This document shows positions 15,114-23,688 of a stretch of 53,125 nt of DNA, in pieces. The translations under genes were made by a program, and so were the position numbers. The notes under the pieces are model-generated. The model made no database searches. It saw only the letters and a program-made list of their open reading frames with translations, and had not been told where the DNA came from. The stretch's first letter is position 1; every line of letters starts with the position of its first letter. The stretch is from JAPXSY01 sp033812795 (GTDB lineage Bacteria; Verrucomicrobiota; Kiritimatiellia; RFP12; UBA1067), in the NCBI GenBank assembly GCA_033812795.1, contig JAPXSY010000013.1:1-53125 (forward strand). The letters are read 5' to 3'.

Positions 15114-16595
15114 TTGTCTGAACACAACCATCGTGACATCCTGCTGGTGGCCGTCAACGCGCGTTACAGCCACTGTTCTTTTGCAGCGCGCTCGCTGCTC
15201 GCCAATCTCGGAACGCTGGAGCGCCAAGCAGCAATACTGGAGTGCGATCTGGAGATCACGCCGGTGCAGCTTGCCGAACGCATCACCGCGCACAACCCGC
15301 GCATCGTCAGTTTCTCCGTCTACCTCTGGAATGTGCGCTTAATCGAGTCGACCGCGCGCATTCTGCGGCTGGTAGCGCCGGATCTCAAACTCGTGGCAGG
15401 CGGCTCTGAGATCACCTCTGAATACCCCCACGTCAATTTATTCGACGCGGTAATCATTGGCGAAGGCGAAGCCGCCTTCCGCGCATTCTGCGAAACATCC
15501 ATCCCGTCCCCCGCCCCCTCACTCTCAACTTCCCCCTCTCAACGAGATCCCAATTCTCAACTCCTAACTCCTAACTCCCAATTCCTAATTCCCAACTCCT
15601 TAACCCTTCCCTATCACCTCTACACTGATGAAGATCTGAGCCGCCGCACGATCTATGTCGAGACCAGCCGCGGTTGTCCATACAACTGCGGATATTGCGC
15701 ATCGGCTGGCAGCGGCCTGCGGCTTCTCCCTCTCGACCGCATCTTGCCCGCCTTTGACCGCCTTTGGCAACGCGGGTTGCGGCGCTTCAAATTTCTGGAC
15801 CGCAATTTCAACGCGCCTGTAGCCCACGCCTGCGCGGTACTGGACTTTTTTCAGGAGCGCGTCACGCCTAAAGACACCTGTCTACACCTCGAGATCAACC
15901 CCGAACGCCTGCATCCGGATGTGGCCGACCGCCTCGCGCGCTTTCCAGCAGGCACCCTTCACCTCGAGGCAGGCATCCAGACCCTCAATCCGCAAGTCGC
16001 CGCCGCCGCCGGACGCAGCCCCGACACCGCCACCACACTCGCCAACCTGCGTTTCCTCACCCGCGAAACCGGCGCTGACGTGCACGCCGATCTCATTTTC
16101 GGCCTGCCCGGCGAGGACGAAGCCTCCTTCGCCAACGGTTTCAACACGCTGGTGACAACCTGCGCACCACCCGAGGTGCAGGTCAACCTGCTCAAAGGAC
16201 TCCCCGGCACACGCTTCGCCCGCGAAGCCGACAGCCTCGGCCTTGTCTTCAGTCCGGAGCCGCCTTACGGGCTGTTGCGCTCGGACACCATGGATTTTGA
16301 GACCCTATGCCGCATTCAGCGCCTTGCCCGCTGCTGGGAACGGGTCCACAACCGCGGCCGTTTCCCGCACGCCGTCCGAGCGTTCCATGCGGCCTGCGGA
16401 CCTGATCTGTTCGGCGCGTACACGCGTCTCGCCGCGCGCCTCTATGCTGGCGAAGGCAGGCTTTTCGCGATCGGTATGCCGCGTCTGGCCGGATATCTGC
16501 GTGAAGAGCTGACGGAAACCTGCGGATTGGGCGCGGCGGAAGCCGATCGGCTCCTCACCGCCGACCTCAACGCCAAGACACTGCATGAAGGTTGA
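15114..16595 (+). CDS. B12-binding-domain radical SAM protein (DUF4080-like)
   Basis: A 493-residue protein with an N-terminal cobalamin-binding-like domain (about 8-128; DILLVAVNARYSH, GGSEITSEYPH, VIIGEGE) and a radical SAM core. The [4Fe-4S] motif CPYNCGYC places Cys188, Cys192 and Cys195. The SAM barrel continues to about 370 (FIDRNF-like FLDRNFN, LEAGIQTLN, LIFGLPGE), and a DUF4080-type C-terminus follows. The TTG at 15114 is the only good start and follows AAGGACTGAACC. Residues about 131-163 (NSQLLTPNSQF type) are encoded by a heptamer repeat and are absent from the fold's needs; they form a polar linker between the two domains. The stop overlaps the start of the methyltransferase gene, so translation is probably coupled. 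The reaction is unknown. Confidence 0.87.
   Translation: MSEHNHRDILLVAVNARYSHCSFAARSLLANLGTLERQAAILECDLEITPVQLAERITAHNPRIVSFSVYLWNVRLIESTARILRLVAPDLKLVAGGSEITSEYPHVNLFDAVIIGEGEAAFRAFCETSIPSPAPSLSTSPSQRDPNSQLLTPNSQFLIPNSLTLPYHLYTDEDLSRRTIYVETSRGCPYNCGYCASAGSGLRLLPLDRILPAFDRLWQRGLRRFKFLDRNFNAPVAHACAVLDFFQERVTPKDTCLHLEINPERLHPDVADRLARFPAGTLHLEAGIQTLNPQVAAAAGRSPDTATTLANLRFLTRETGADVHADLIFGLPGEDEASFANGFNTLVTTCAPPEVQVNLLKGLPGTRFAREADSLGLVFSPEPPYGLLRSDTMDFETLCRIQRLARCWERVHNRGRFPHAVRAFHAACGPDLFGAYTRLAARLYAGEGRLFAIGMPRLAGYLREELTETCGLGAAEADRLLTADLNAKTLHEG
15551..15602. repeat. In-frame heptamer repeat (ACTCCTA) inside the radical SAM gene
   Basis: Seven to eight imperfect units of CTCCTAA, TCCCAAT and TTCCTAA type keep the reading frame open and add about 17 residues. 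The same words on the opposite strand (TAGGAGTTAGGATTTAGG) occur twice near the right end of the window. Confidence 0.8.
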
Positions 16596-17316
16596 ACACA
16601 TCACCCCTTATGGCGCCGGCGAGGGTAAACGCGAGCAGATCACGCGCGCGTTTGACGCGATCGCGCCCGGATATGACCGGCTCAACCGTCTGCTGTCATT
16701 GGGCCTCGACCGGTTTTGGCGGTGGCGCGCGCTGCGCCTGTTGCGCGCCGCGCCGTCGGCCCGCGTACTGGACGTGGCCACCGGCACCGCCGACTTCGCG
16801 ATCGCGGTGGCGCGCCGTCTGCCGCAGACGCGTGTCACGGGTATCGATTTGTCCGAAGCGATGCTGGACCTCGGGCGGGAAAAGGTGCGGCGCGCCGGAC
16901 TGGGGGCGCGTGTGAGCCTCCACCGGGGTGACACGCTGGCACTGGATTTCCCCGACGCCTCGTTCGATACGGTCACGGCCGCCTTTGGCGTGCGCAACTT
17001 CGCCTCGCTTGCGGACGGGCTTCGCGAGATGCGGCGTGTGCTGAAGCCCGGCGGACAGGTTCTCCTCCTCGAGCTCTCGCGGCCGGAACGGTTCCCGTTG
17101 CGTCTTCTGCACGACGTCTATCTGCGGGTGGCGGTTCCGGTCATGGGACGCTGCTTGGGTGGCCACGCGCGCGAATACGCCTACCTGCCCGCCTCCATCC
17201 GGCAGGTGCCGCAAGGCGGGGCGATGCTCGATCTGCTGCGCGAGGCCGGGTTCCGGGAGACCCGTTGCGAGCGTTACACGGGCGGCATCTGTTCCGCATA
17301 CTGCGGCGTGCGGTAA
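16585..17316 (+). CDS. menG/ubiE: Demethylmenaquinone methyltransferase
   Basis: A 243-residue class I SAM methyltransferase of the normal UbiE/MenG length. Visible motifs are YDRLNRLLSLGLDRFWR near the N-terminus, the SAM-binding VLDVATGTADFAI (about 61-73), GIDLSEAML, and the UbiE-specific AFGVRNF, followed by LKPGGQ and LELSRPE. It methylates demethylmenaquinone (or the ubiquinone precursor) on the membrane face; menaquinone is expected in an anaerobe. The ATG at 16585 lies inside the end of the radical SAM gene (11-base overlap), indicating an operon. Downstream is a palindromic repeat and a T-rich stretch (17421-17430) that could terminate the transcript before gyrB. Confidence 0.92.
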   Translation: MKVEHITPYGAGEGKREQITRAFDAIAPGYDRLNRLLSLGLDRFWRWRALRLLRAAPSARVLDVATGTADFAIAVARRLPQTRVTGIDLSEAMLDLGREKVRRAGLGARVSLHRGDTLALDFPDASFDTVTAAFGVRNFASLADGLREMRRVLKPGGQVLLLELSRPERFPLRLLHDVYLRVAVPVMGRCLGGHAREYAYLPASIRQVPQGGAMLDLLREAGFRETRCERYTGGICSAYCGVR

Positions 17317-17359
17317 ACCCCGGATGACGCACTCCACAGCGACAGCCAGCCGTCTTGAC

Positions 17360-17411
17360 GCGGGCGGAGCCCGCAACCCTCACCCCGGCCTTCTCCCTGG
17401 GGGCGGGGGGT
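17360..17411. repeat. Second copy of the NPHPDPLPG-type palindromic repeat
   Basis: CGGGCGGAGCCCG and a CCCTGG-GGGCGGGG region match the module at 6648-6699. It lies 44 bases after the menG stop and is followed by CTTGTTTTTAAAG, so it may help end transcription. Confidence 0.7.
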
Positions 17412-17453
17412 GAAAACAGCTTGTTTTTAAAGAAAAAAAACGGGGTCATTTGC

Positions 17454-17482
17454 TTGTGTCGGACGCCTTTTTAAGGTATCCT
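17454..17482 (+). promoter_or_regulatory. Promoter candidate for gyrB
   Basis: TTGTGT (17454-17459), a 17-base spacer and TATCCT (17477-17482) lie 31 bases before the gyrB start. The boxes are imperfect but the same TATCCT box appears in the regulator promoter at 28811. Confidence 0.4.
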
Positions 17483-17513
17483 TTATTCATTCTCACCAAC
17501 CACGGAAAAAGGT

Positions 17514-19997
17514 ATGTCAGACGATACGCGAAGCAGTTCCCAACTCGACACCGCACAGGCAGAAACGCACACAGAAAAGTACACCGCAGCCAATATCACG
17601 GTGCTGGAAGGAATGAAGGCGGTACGCAAGCGTCCCGCCATGTATGTCGGGGACACCGGGGAACGCGGCTATCACCATTTGGTGTATGAGGTGGTGGACA
17701 ATTCGATCGATGAGGCGCTGGCAGGGTACTGCACGCATATCGATGTCACCATCAACCCGGACGGTTCCCTTTCCGTTGTGGACAACGGGCGCGGCATCCC
17801 GGTGGATTTGCACCCGGTTGAAAAACGTCCGGCCGTGGAGGTGGTGCTGACCACTTTGCATGCGGGCGGCAAGTTCGACGGCTCGAACTACAAGGTCTCC
17901 GGAGGGTTGCACGGGGTGGGCGTCTCTTGCGTGAATGCCCTCAGCGAGTGGATGGAGGTCGAGGTCCGCCGCAATAACCGGATCTACCGCCAGCGCTTTG
18001 AGCGGGGGCATCCGGTCACGAAGCTTGAGGTGGTGGGCGAGACGCACGGCACCGGCACCAAGGTGACGTTCTATCCGGACCACACGATCTTCACCTGCCA
18101 CGAATTCAAATGGGACATCCTCGCCAACCGCCTGCGGGAGCTGGCCTTTCTCAACCGCGGGGTCTCCATCCGGTTCCGCGACATGGAGCACGAGCAGGAG
18201 CGGGACGAGTCGTTCCTGTTCAACGGCGGGATCGTGGAGTACGTCCAGTTCCTGAACCGGAACAAGACGCCGGTTCATGACGAGGTGATCTACTTTTCCG
18301 GCACGCGCGACCGGGTCGAATGCGAAATCGCGATGCAGTACACCGATTCGTACAACGAAATCGAATACAGTTACTGCAACAACATCAACACCATCGAGGG
18401 CGGCACCCACCTCTCCGGCTTCCGTTCGGCCCTGACCCGTACCGTCAACAAGTACATTGCCGACAACAACCTGCAGAAGAGCAATGAGGAGGCGCTCACC
18501 GGCGATGACATCCGCGAGGGCATCACGGTTGTGGTTTCCGTCAAGGTTCCGCAACCCCAGTTCGAGGGCCAGACCAAGACCAAACTCGGCAACGGCGAGG
18601 TCGAGGGCATCGTGGCGCAGATCGTCAACGATCAACTCGGCACCTATTTCGGGGAGAAGCCGGCTGTGGCCCGCAAAGTGGTCGAGAAGGCCGTGCTCGC
18701 CGCACGCGCCCGGATTGCGGCGCGCAAGGCGCGGGATCTCACCCGCCGCAAGGGCGTGCTCGACAGCCTGGCCCTGCCCGGCAAGCTGGCAGACTGTTCC
18801 GAGCGCGACCCTGCCAAGTGCGAGCTGTATATCGTGGAAGGAGATTCGGCCGGCGGTTCTGCCAAACAGGGCCGTAACCGCGAGACTCAGGCGATCCTGC
18901 CGTTGCGCGGCAAGGTTCTGAATGTCGAGAAGGCCCGGATCGATAAGATTCTCAACAACAACGAGATCCGGACCCTGATCACCGCCATCGGCGCGGGGTT
19001 CGGTGCCGACGAGTTCGACATCTCCAAAGTCCGCTATCACAAGATCATCATCATGACCGATGCGGACGTGGACGGCGCGCATATCCGGACCCTGCTCCTG
19101 ACCTTCTTCTTCCGGCAGATGCCGAAGCTGATTGAGAACGGGTATATCTACCTGGCCCAGCCGCCTCTTTACAAACTCACGCGCAAGCAGCGCGAGGAGT
19201 ACATCGAGAGCGACGACCAACTCACCAGCAAACTGCTGCTTTTGGGTGCGGACGATATGACGGTCCGCACTCCGGAAGGACGGGTCCTTGACGCGAAGGA
19301 GTTGCGCCGCCTGCTCGAACTGCTGGCCCAGATCGAAAACACTCTCCGGGCTGTGGCCCGCCGCGGGATCGATCCGGACACGTTTCTGAGCCTGCGCAAA
19401 CCCGAGACCGGCGAGTTTCCGCGGTTTGCGACCATCCTCGGCAGTGGGGAGGATGCCGTGTTCCGCTTCGTGTACAGCGATGCGGATCTGGCGAATGCGC
19501 GGCAGGAGGCCGAAAGCAAACTGGGCGCGGCGATCGATTTGACGGAGACGCAGGTGCAGGCGTACCACCCGACACAGCCGATGCCGTTCCGCTGGCTCGA
19601 GATGTACCGGGCGCATCTTCTCAAGAAGCAGATCGACTCGCTGGTCGGCGCGGGCTTCACCGTCGAACAGGTCGCGGGGGGCGACGCTCCGGCTGTGTTT
19701 ATTGAGGAAGAGGACGAGTCTATTCCGGTTCGCGCGCTTCCCGAACTACTGAACACGGTGCGCGAGCGCGGACGTAAAGGGCTTTCGATCCAGCGGTACA
19801 AAGGTCTCGGCGAAATGAAGCCGGAACAACTTTACGATACGACCATGGACCCGGCGAAACGCCGTCTGTTGCGCGTCCGGCTGGAGGATGCGGTGAAGGC
19901 CGATGCGATCTTCACCCTGCTGATGGGCGACGAGGTCGAGCCCCGCCGCAAGTTCATCGAGGACAACGCGCTCAACGTGCGCAACCTTGATGTCTGA
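17514..19997 (+). CDS. gyrB: DNA gyrase subunit B
   Basis: An 827-residue cytoplasmic type II topoisomerase subunit. The GHKL ATPase motifs are EVVDNSIDEALAG (about 60-72), DNGRGIPVD and GGLHGVGVSCVNALS. The TOPRIM metal site has EGDSAGGSAKQGRNR (about 442-456) and DADVDGAHIR. The C-terminus holds QRYKGLGEMKPEQL, which contacts GyrA. An insertion of about 160 residues follows TOPRIM (from VRTPEGRVLD to the AGDA-like region), the size and place typical of Gram-negative GyrB. No gyrA lies beside it in the window. The ATG at 17514 follows GGAAAAAGGT. The next gene begins 46 bases downstream. Confidence 0.97.
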   Translation: MSDDTRSSSQLDTAQAETHTEKYTAANITVLEGMKAVRKRPAMYVGDTGERGYHHLVYEVVDNSIDEALAGYCTHIDVTINPDGSLSVVDNGRGIPVDLHPVEKRPAVEVVLTTLHAGGKFDGSNYKVSGGLHGVGVSCVNALSEWMEVEVRRNNRIYRQRFERGHPVTKLEVVGETHGTGTKVTFYPDHTIFTCHEFKWDILANRLRELAFLNRGVSIRFRDMEHEQERDESFLFNGGIVEYVQFLNRNKTPVHDEVIYFSGTRDRVECEIAMQYTDSYNEIEYSYCNNINTIEGGTHLSGFRSALTRTVNKYIADNNLQKSNEEALTGDDIREGITVVVSVKVPQPQFEGQTKTKLGNGEVEGIVAQIVNDQLGTYFGEKPAVARKVVEKAVLAARARIAARKARDLTRRKGVLDSLALPGKLADCSERDPAKCELYIVEGDSAGGSAKQGRNRETQAILPLRGKVLNVEKARIDKILNNNEIRTLITAIGAGFGADEFDISKVRYHKIIIMTDADVDGAHIRTLLLTFFFRQMPKLIENGYIYLAQPPLYKLTRKQREEYIESDDQLTSKLLLLGADDMTVRTPEGRVLDAKELRRLLELLAQIENTLRAVARRGIDPDTFLSLRKPETGEFPRFATILGSGEDAVFRFVYSDADLANARQEAESKLGAAIDLTETQVQAYHPTQPMPFRWLEMYRAHLLKKQIDSLVGAGFTVEQVAGGDAPAVFIEEEDESIPVRALPELLNTVRERGRKGLSIQRYKGLGEMKPEQLYDTTMDPAKRRLLRVRLEDAVKADAIFTLLMGDEVEPRRKFIEDNALNVRNLDV

Positions 19998-20043
19998 CCG
20001 GTGGCGCGGGTCGGTCTGTACGAAAAAGGAAAGGGAGGGAAAC

Positions 20044-22302
20044 ATGCGTTTGAATTTCACGTTCATTGGGATCGTTGCGCTCTGCGCGGCGTTTCCCGCG
20101 ATGCTGACGGCCCGGATCACGGATCAGTGGCGGTATACGCTGCAGGAGCCGGAAGGGGCATGGCAGGCGCCGGATTTTGATGACACGGCTTGGAAAAAAG
20201 GCTCGGGCGGGTTTGGCACGGCCGGGACGCCGGGTGCGCGTGTGGGGACCCAGTGGCGGACCCGGACGATCTGGCTGCGCAAGCGTTTCACGTTCGCGCG
20301 CGATGTGGCGGAGCCCGCGCTCCTGGTCCATCATGACGAGGATGCGCAGATTTTTCTCAACGGACAGCCCGTGCTGTCGCTCAACGGATTCCTCAAGGAG
20401 TACAAGGTCTTTCCTCTTGATGCGGCGCAGCGTGCCCTGCTCAGGCCGGGGGAGAACCTGCTGGCCGTGCATTGCCGCCAAACGACCGGCGGACAGTTCA
20501 TTGACGCGCATGTGATCGATGCCGCCGCCGTGCCTGAACTGCCGATTCCGGAACGCGAACTGTTCTCGAGTGCGCTGATCACGCCTTGGGGCGAGAAGGT
20601 GACGGATCAAAACGCGTGGGCGGGTTATCCCCGGCCGCAACTGCGGCGGAAAGCGTGGCAGAACCTGAACGGTTCCTGGGAAATGGCCGTGACGCCGGTG
20701 GCGCGGCAAGAGCCGCCGCTCCAGTGGCAGGGCCGCATCCGGGTGCCGTTCTGTCTGGAATCGAAACTCAGTGGCGTGCAGAAGATGTTGCGGCAGGATC
20801 AGGCGCTCTGGTACCGGCGCACGTTTACCGTGGCGGCAGCCGAACGCACGCTGCTGAACTTCGAAGCCGTGGATTACCGCTGTCGGGTCTTTGTGAATGG
20901 CCGGGACGTGGGCGGACATCAGGGCGGATTCACGCCGTTCACGCTGGACATCACGGATGCGGTGCGCGTTGGGGAGAACGAATTGCTGGTGCGCGTGGAG
21001 GACGAGCAAGAGGGGTTCCAACTGCGCGGCAAACAAACCCTGATGCCGCATGGCATCTGGTATACGCAAGTCTCCGGCATCTGGCAGACCGTGTGGCTGG
21101 AGCAGGTCGGCCGCACGTATCTCGCCGACTTCGCGCTCAGAACCGATGCCGCGACAGGCACGATCACTGTGACGCCCAAGGTTACCGGCACGGCAGAGAC
21201 ACTGCGTGTCGAGGTGCTGGAGAACGCGAAGCGGGTGGCCGAGGTTGCCGGTAAGGCGGGCGCGCCGATCTCGGTCCGGGTTGAAAAGGCCAAATGCTGG
21301 TCGCCTGCCTCGCCGCATCTTTATGACATCAAGCTGACCCTGCTGGACAAGGACGGGAAGGTTTTGGATCAGGTCGAGTCGTACGCCGGGATCCGCACGG
21401 TGGGCAAGACCCGCGACGCCCAAGGGCACCTGCGCTTCACTCTGAACGGTGAGACGATTTTCCACTGGGGGCCGCTGGATCAGGGGTGGTGGCCGGACGG
21501 GTTGCTGACGCCGCCTTCCGAAGAGGCGATGGCCTTCGAGATCGACTGGCTGAAGCGTGCCGGATTCAACATGATCCGCAAACACATCAAGGTCGAGCCG
21601 CGCCTCTATTATTACCATTGCGACCGCATCGGCATGATGGTGTGGCAGGATCAGGTGAGCGGCGGAAAAGGCGCAAAGTGGACTTTTCTCAAACCCGAAC
21701 CCCGGGACGCAGAGTGGCCGGAAGCACATCATGCGCAGTTCATGCTGGAGTTAGGGCGGATGATCGACACGTTGGAAAATCACCCCTGCATCGTCACTTG
21801 GGTCCCCTTCAACGAGGCGTGGGGTCAGCACCGAACGCTTGATGTCGGGGCGTGGGTCGCGCGGCGCGATCCGACGCGTCTCGTGAATATCGCCAGCGGC
21901 GGGAACTTCTGGCCGGTGGGGGACGTTGTGGACGCCCACAGCTATCCGCACCCCGCTTTTCCGTTCGAGATGGGAAAAGACGGTCGTTTTGATTCCTTCA
22001 TTAAGGTGGTCGGGGAGTTCGGCGGACATGGATATCTGGCGAAAGGACATTTGTGGGATGACGAACGCGAGAACTGGGGCTACGGCGGTTTGCCGAAGAA
22101 CAAAGCCGAGTACAAAGAGCGCGTCGCGAAATCCATCACACTGCTGAACGAGCTGCGACAAAAAGGCATCGCGGGCGGCGTCTACACGCAGACCACGGAT
22201 GTCGAAGGGGAGGTCAACGGTTTGATGACCTATGACCGCAAGGTCATGAAGATCGCGGCGGAAGAGTTGGCCGGGCTGACCAGTGTGTTGTTCGCACCGT
22301 GA
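20044..22302 (+). CDS. Secreted glycoside hydrolase family 2 (beta-galactosidase/glucuronidase-type)
   Basis: A 752-residue protein with a signal peptide (about 1-23, ending MLTA). It has two N-terminal beta regions (30-160, and a jelly-roll sugar-binding domain about 200-360), an immunoglobulin-like domain (365-455) and a TIM barrel (460-752). The acid/base Glu591 sits in WVPFNEAWGQ and the likely nucleophile Glu658 in VVGEFGGHG. The extra N-terminal beta domain makes it longer than minimal GH2 enzymes of this subtype. Start 20044 is chosen for the GGAAAGGGAGGGA ribosome site and the signal peptide; the open frame reaches back into gyrB. The precise sugar (galactoside, glucuronide or other) is not decidable. 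Predicted to act in the periplasm or outside. Confidence 0.88.
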   Translation: MRLNFTFIGIVALCAAFPAMLTARITDQWRYTLQEPEGAWQAPDFDDTAWKKGSGGFGTAGTPGARVGTQWRTRTIWLRKRFTFARDVAEPALLVHHDEDAQIFLNGQPVLSLNGFLKEYKVFPLDAAQRALLRPGENLLAVHCRQTTGGQFIDAHVIDAAAVPELPIPERELFSSALITPWGEKVTDQNAWAGYPRPQLRRKAWQNLNGSWEMAVTPVARQEPPLQWQGRIRVPFCLESKLSGVQKMLRQDQALWYRRTFTVAAAERTLLNFEAVDYRCRVFVNGRDVGGHQGGFTPFTLDITDAVRVGENELLVRVEDEQEGFQLRGKQTLMPHGIWYTQVSGIWQTVWLEQVGRTYLADFALRTDAATGTITVTPKVTGTAETLRVEVLENAKRVAEVAGKAGAPISVRVEKAKCWSPASPHLYDIKLTLLDKDGKVLDQVESYAGIRTVGKTRDAQGHLRFTLNGETIFHWGPLDQGWWPDGLLTPPSEEAMAFEIDWLKRAGFNMIRKHIKVEPRLYYYHCDRIGMMVWQDQVSGGKGAKWTFLKPEPRDAEWPEAHHAQFMLELGRMIDTLENHPCIVTWVPFNEAWGQHRTLDVGAWVARRDPTRLVNIASGGNFWPVGDVVDAHSYPHPAFPFEMGKDGRFDSFIKVVGEFGGHGYLAKGHLWDDERENWGYGGLPKNKAEYKERVAKSITLLNELRQKGIAGGVYTQTTDVEGEVNGLMTYDRKVMKIAAEELAGLTSVLFAP

Positions 22303-22362
22303 CGCGGTTTCCGGCAATGCGGCATCTGGACTGCTGACGGGGTGCGTTGCGGTCCTCTGTGC

Positions 22363-22447
22363 GGGCGAGTGGTGGAATTGGCAGACACGCAAGACTTAGG
22401 ATCTTGTGCCGTAAGGTATGCGGGTTCGAGTCCCGCCTCGCCCACCA
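22363..22447 (+). tRNA. tRNA-Leu (anticodon UAG)
   Basis: Acceptor arm GGGCGAG pairs with CTCGCCC, the anticodon stem CAAGA/TCTTG encloses loop CTTAGGA with anticodon TAG, a long variable arm (GTGCCGTAAGGTATG region) marks a class II tRNA, and the T arm is GCGGG-TTCGAGT-CCCGC. Discriminator A (22444) and an encoded CCA (22445-22447) end it. Confidence 0.96.
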
Positions 22448-22485
22448 CCGAACGATCGGCGGTTCAAAAATCGATTTCGCGGTAC

Positions 22486-22514
22486 TTGCCTACTTTAGGT
22501 TAATCCGATAAGAT
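22486..22514 (+). promoter_or_regulatory. Promoter candidate for hisG
   Basis: TTGCCT (22486-22491), a 17-base spacer and TAAGAT (22509-22514) lie between the tRNA and hisG, 44 bases before its start. Confidence 0.4.
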
Positions 22515-22558
22515 GTTTAACCTTTTATCAAACCAATCGGAAAGAGACCAAAGGCGTT

Positions 22559-23428
22559 ATGGCTGTTATTTTGGGATTGCCCAAGGGAAGTTTGCAGGAA
22601 GCAACTTTCAAAATGATGCGAAAGGCCGGATTTGTCGTTCAGGCCGGATCGCGGTCTTATTCACCCAGCGTGAACGACCCCGGGTTGCAGTGTCGGCTGA
22701 TCCGCCCTCAGGAGATTTCGCGCTACGTGGAACTCGGGCTTCTGGATGCGGGCATCACCGGATATGATTGGATTTACGAAAACAACTCCGATGTGCACGA
22801 GGTTTCGGAGATGTGCTACTCCAAGGCCACCTCGCAGTCCGTGCGCTGGGTTCTGGCCGTGCCCAACGACTCGCCGATCCAGAGTGTCAAAGACTTGCAG
22901 GGCAAACGCATCGCCACCGAGGCGGTCGGTCTGACGCGGCGGTACCTCGCCCAGCATCAGGTCGAGGCCGAGGTTGAGTTCTCATGGGGTGCCACCGAGG
23001 TCAAGGCGCCGGAACTGGTGGACGCCATCGTCGAGCTGACGGAGACAGGCTCCTCACTGCGTGCCAACAACCTGCGGATTGTGGACACCATTCTCACCTC
23101 GACCACCCGGCTGATCGCCAACCACAAGGCGTGGAAAAATCCGGCCAAGCGCGAAAAGATCGAACAACTCGCCGTGCTGTTGCAGGGTGCGCTGGCGGCT
23201 GAGTCGCGTGTGCTGATCAAGTTGAATGTGCCGGCCGACCGGCTTGACACCGTGACCGAACTGCTGCCGTCGCTGCATGCCCCTACGGTCAACCGGCTCA
23301 ACAAGCGTGATTGGTATGCGGTCGAGTCGGTGGTCGAGGAACAGGTCGTGCGCGACATCGTCCCGCCGTTGCGGAACGCTGGCGCGACCGGGATCATTGA
23401 GCTGCCGCTGAACAAAGTCATTTTTTGA
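22559..23428 (+). CDS. hisG: ATP phosphoribosyltransferase, long form
   Basis: A 289-residue cytoplasmic enzyme for the first step of histidine biosynthesis (ATP plus PRPP to phosphoribosyl-ATP). The two-domain periplasmic-binding-like core begins LGLPKGSLQEAT and has LLDAGITGYDW. The PRPP-binding loop is ELTETGSSLRANNL (about 160-173). The C-terminal ~75 residues (KLNVPADRLDTVTELLPSLHAPT) form the ACT-like regulatory domain that binds histidine, so this is the long, HisZ-independent form. No other his genes lie here, so the pathway is dispersed. Start 22559 follows CCAAAGGCG. Confidence 0.95.
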   Translation: MAVILGLPKGSLQEATFKMMRKAGFVVQAGSRSYSPSVNDPGLQCRLIRPQEISRYVELGLLDAGITGYDWIYENNSDVHEVSEMCYSKATSQSVRWVLAVPNDSPIQSVKDLQGKRIATEAVGLTRRYLAQHQVEAEVEFSWGATEVKAPELVDAIVELTETGSSLRANNLRIVDTILTSTTRLIANHKAWKNPAKREKIEQLAVLLQGALAAESRVLIKLNVPADRLDTVTELLPSLHAPTVNRLNKRDWYAVESVVEEQVVRDIVPPLRNAGATGIIELPLNKVIF

Positions 23429-23482
23429 ACAAAACAACAGGACACCCCATCGGGTACGCCCTGCACTTCCAGGAGAAAGAAC

Positions 23483-23572
23483 GTGGGTTCGATCAAGAAA
23501 AAGCGCCGTGCGAAGATGTCGAAGCATAAGCACCGTAAACGCCTGAAGAGCAATCGCCACAAGAACAAGTAA
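23483..23572 (+). CDS. 29-residue basic protein, AURKAIP1/COX24-like ribosomal small protein
   Basis: A GTG start after AGGAGAAAG opens a 29-codon frame rich in Lys, Arg and His (MGSIKKKRRAKMSKHKHRK then RLKSNRHKNK). The pattern K-x-R-R-x-K-M-x-K-H-K-x-R-K-R-x-K matches the AURKAIP1/COX24 domain, known from mitochondrial small-subunit proteins and from tiny bacterial proteins of the Bacteroidota and PVC phyla. A role at the small ribosomal subunit is inferred from family knowledge. It lies 54 bases after hisG and before the TPR lipoprotein. Confidence 0.8.
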   Translation: MGSIKKKRRAKMSKHKHRKRLKSNRHKNK

Positions 23573-23688
23573 GGCGCCGAGGCGCACACCGGCGCGTGAC
23601 CGCCTGCGGATGGGATAGCCGTGCCCTTTCTCCCCGTTTCCCGGAAAGGAAAGGGGTGTGGCGTGTGATGTGTATTGGAGACCCCGAC

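Noticed and set aside
17517..19616. Very long minus-strand frame across gyrB
   Set aside because: High-GC antisense shadow of gyrB, without any domain motif.
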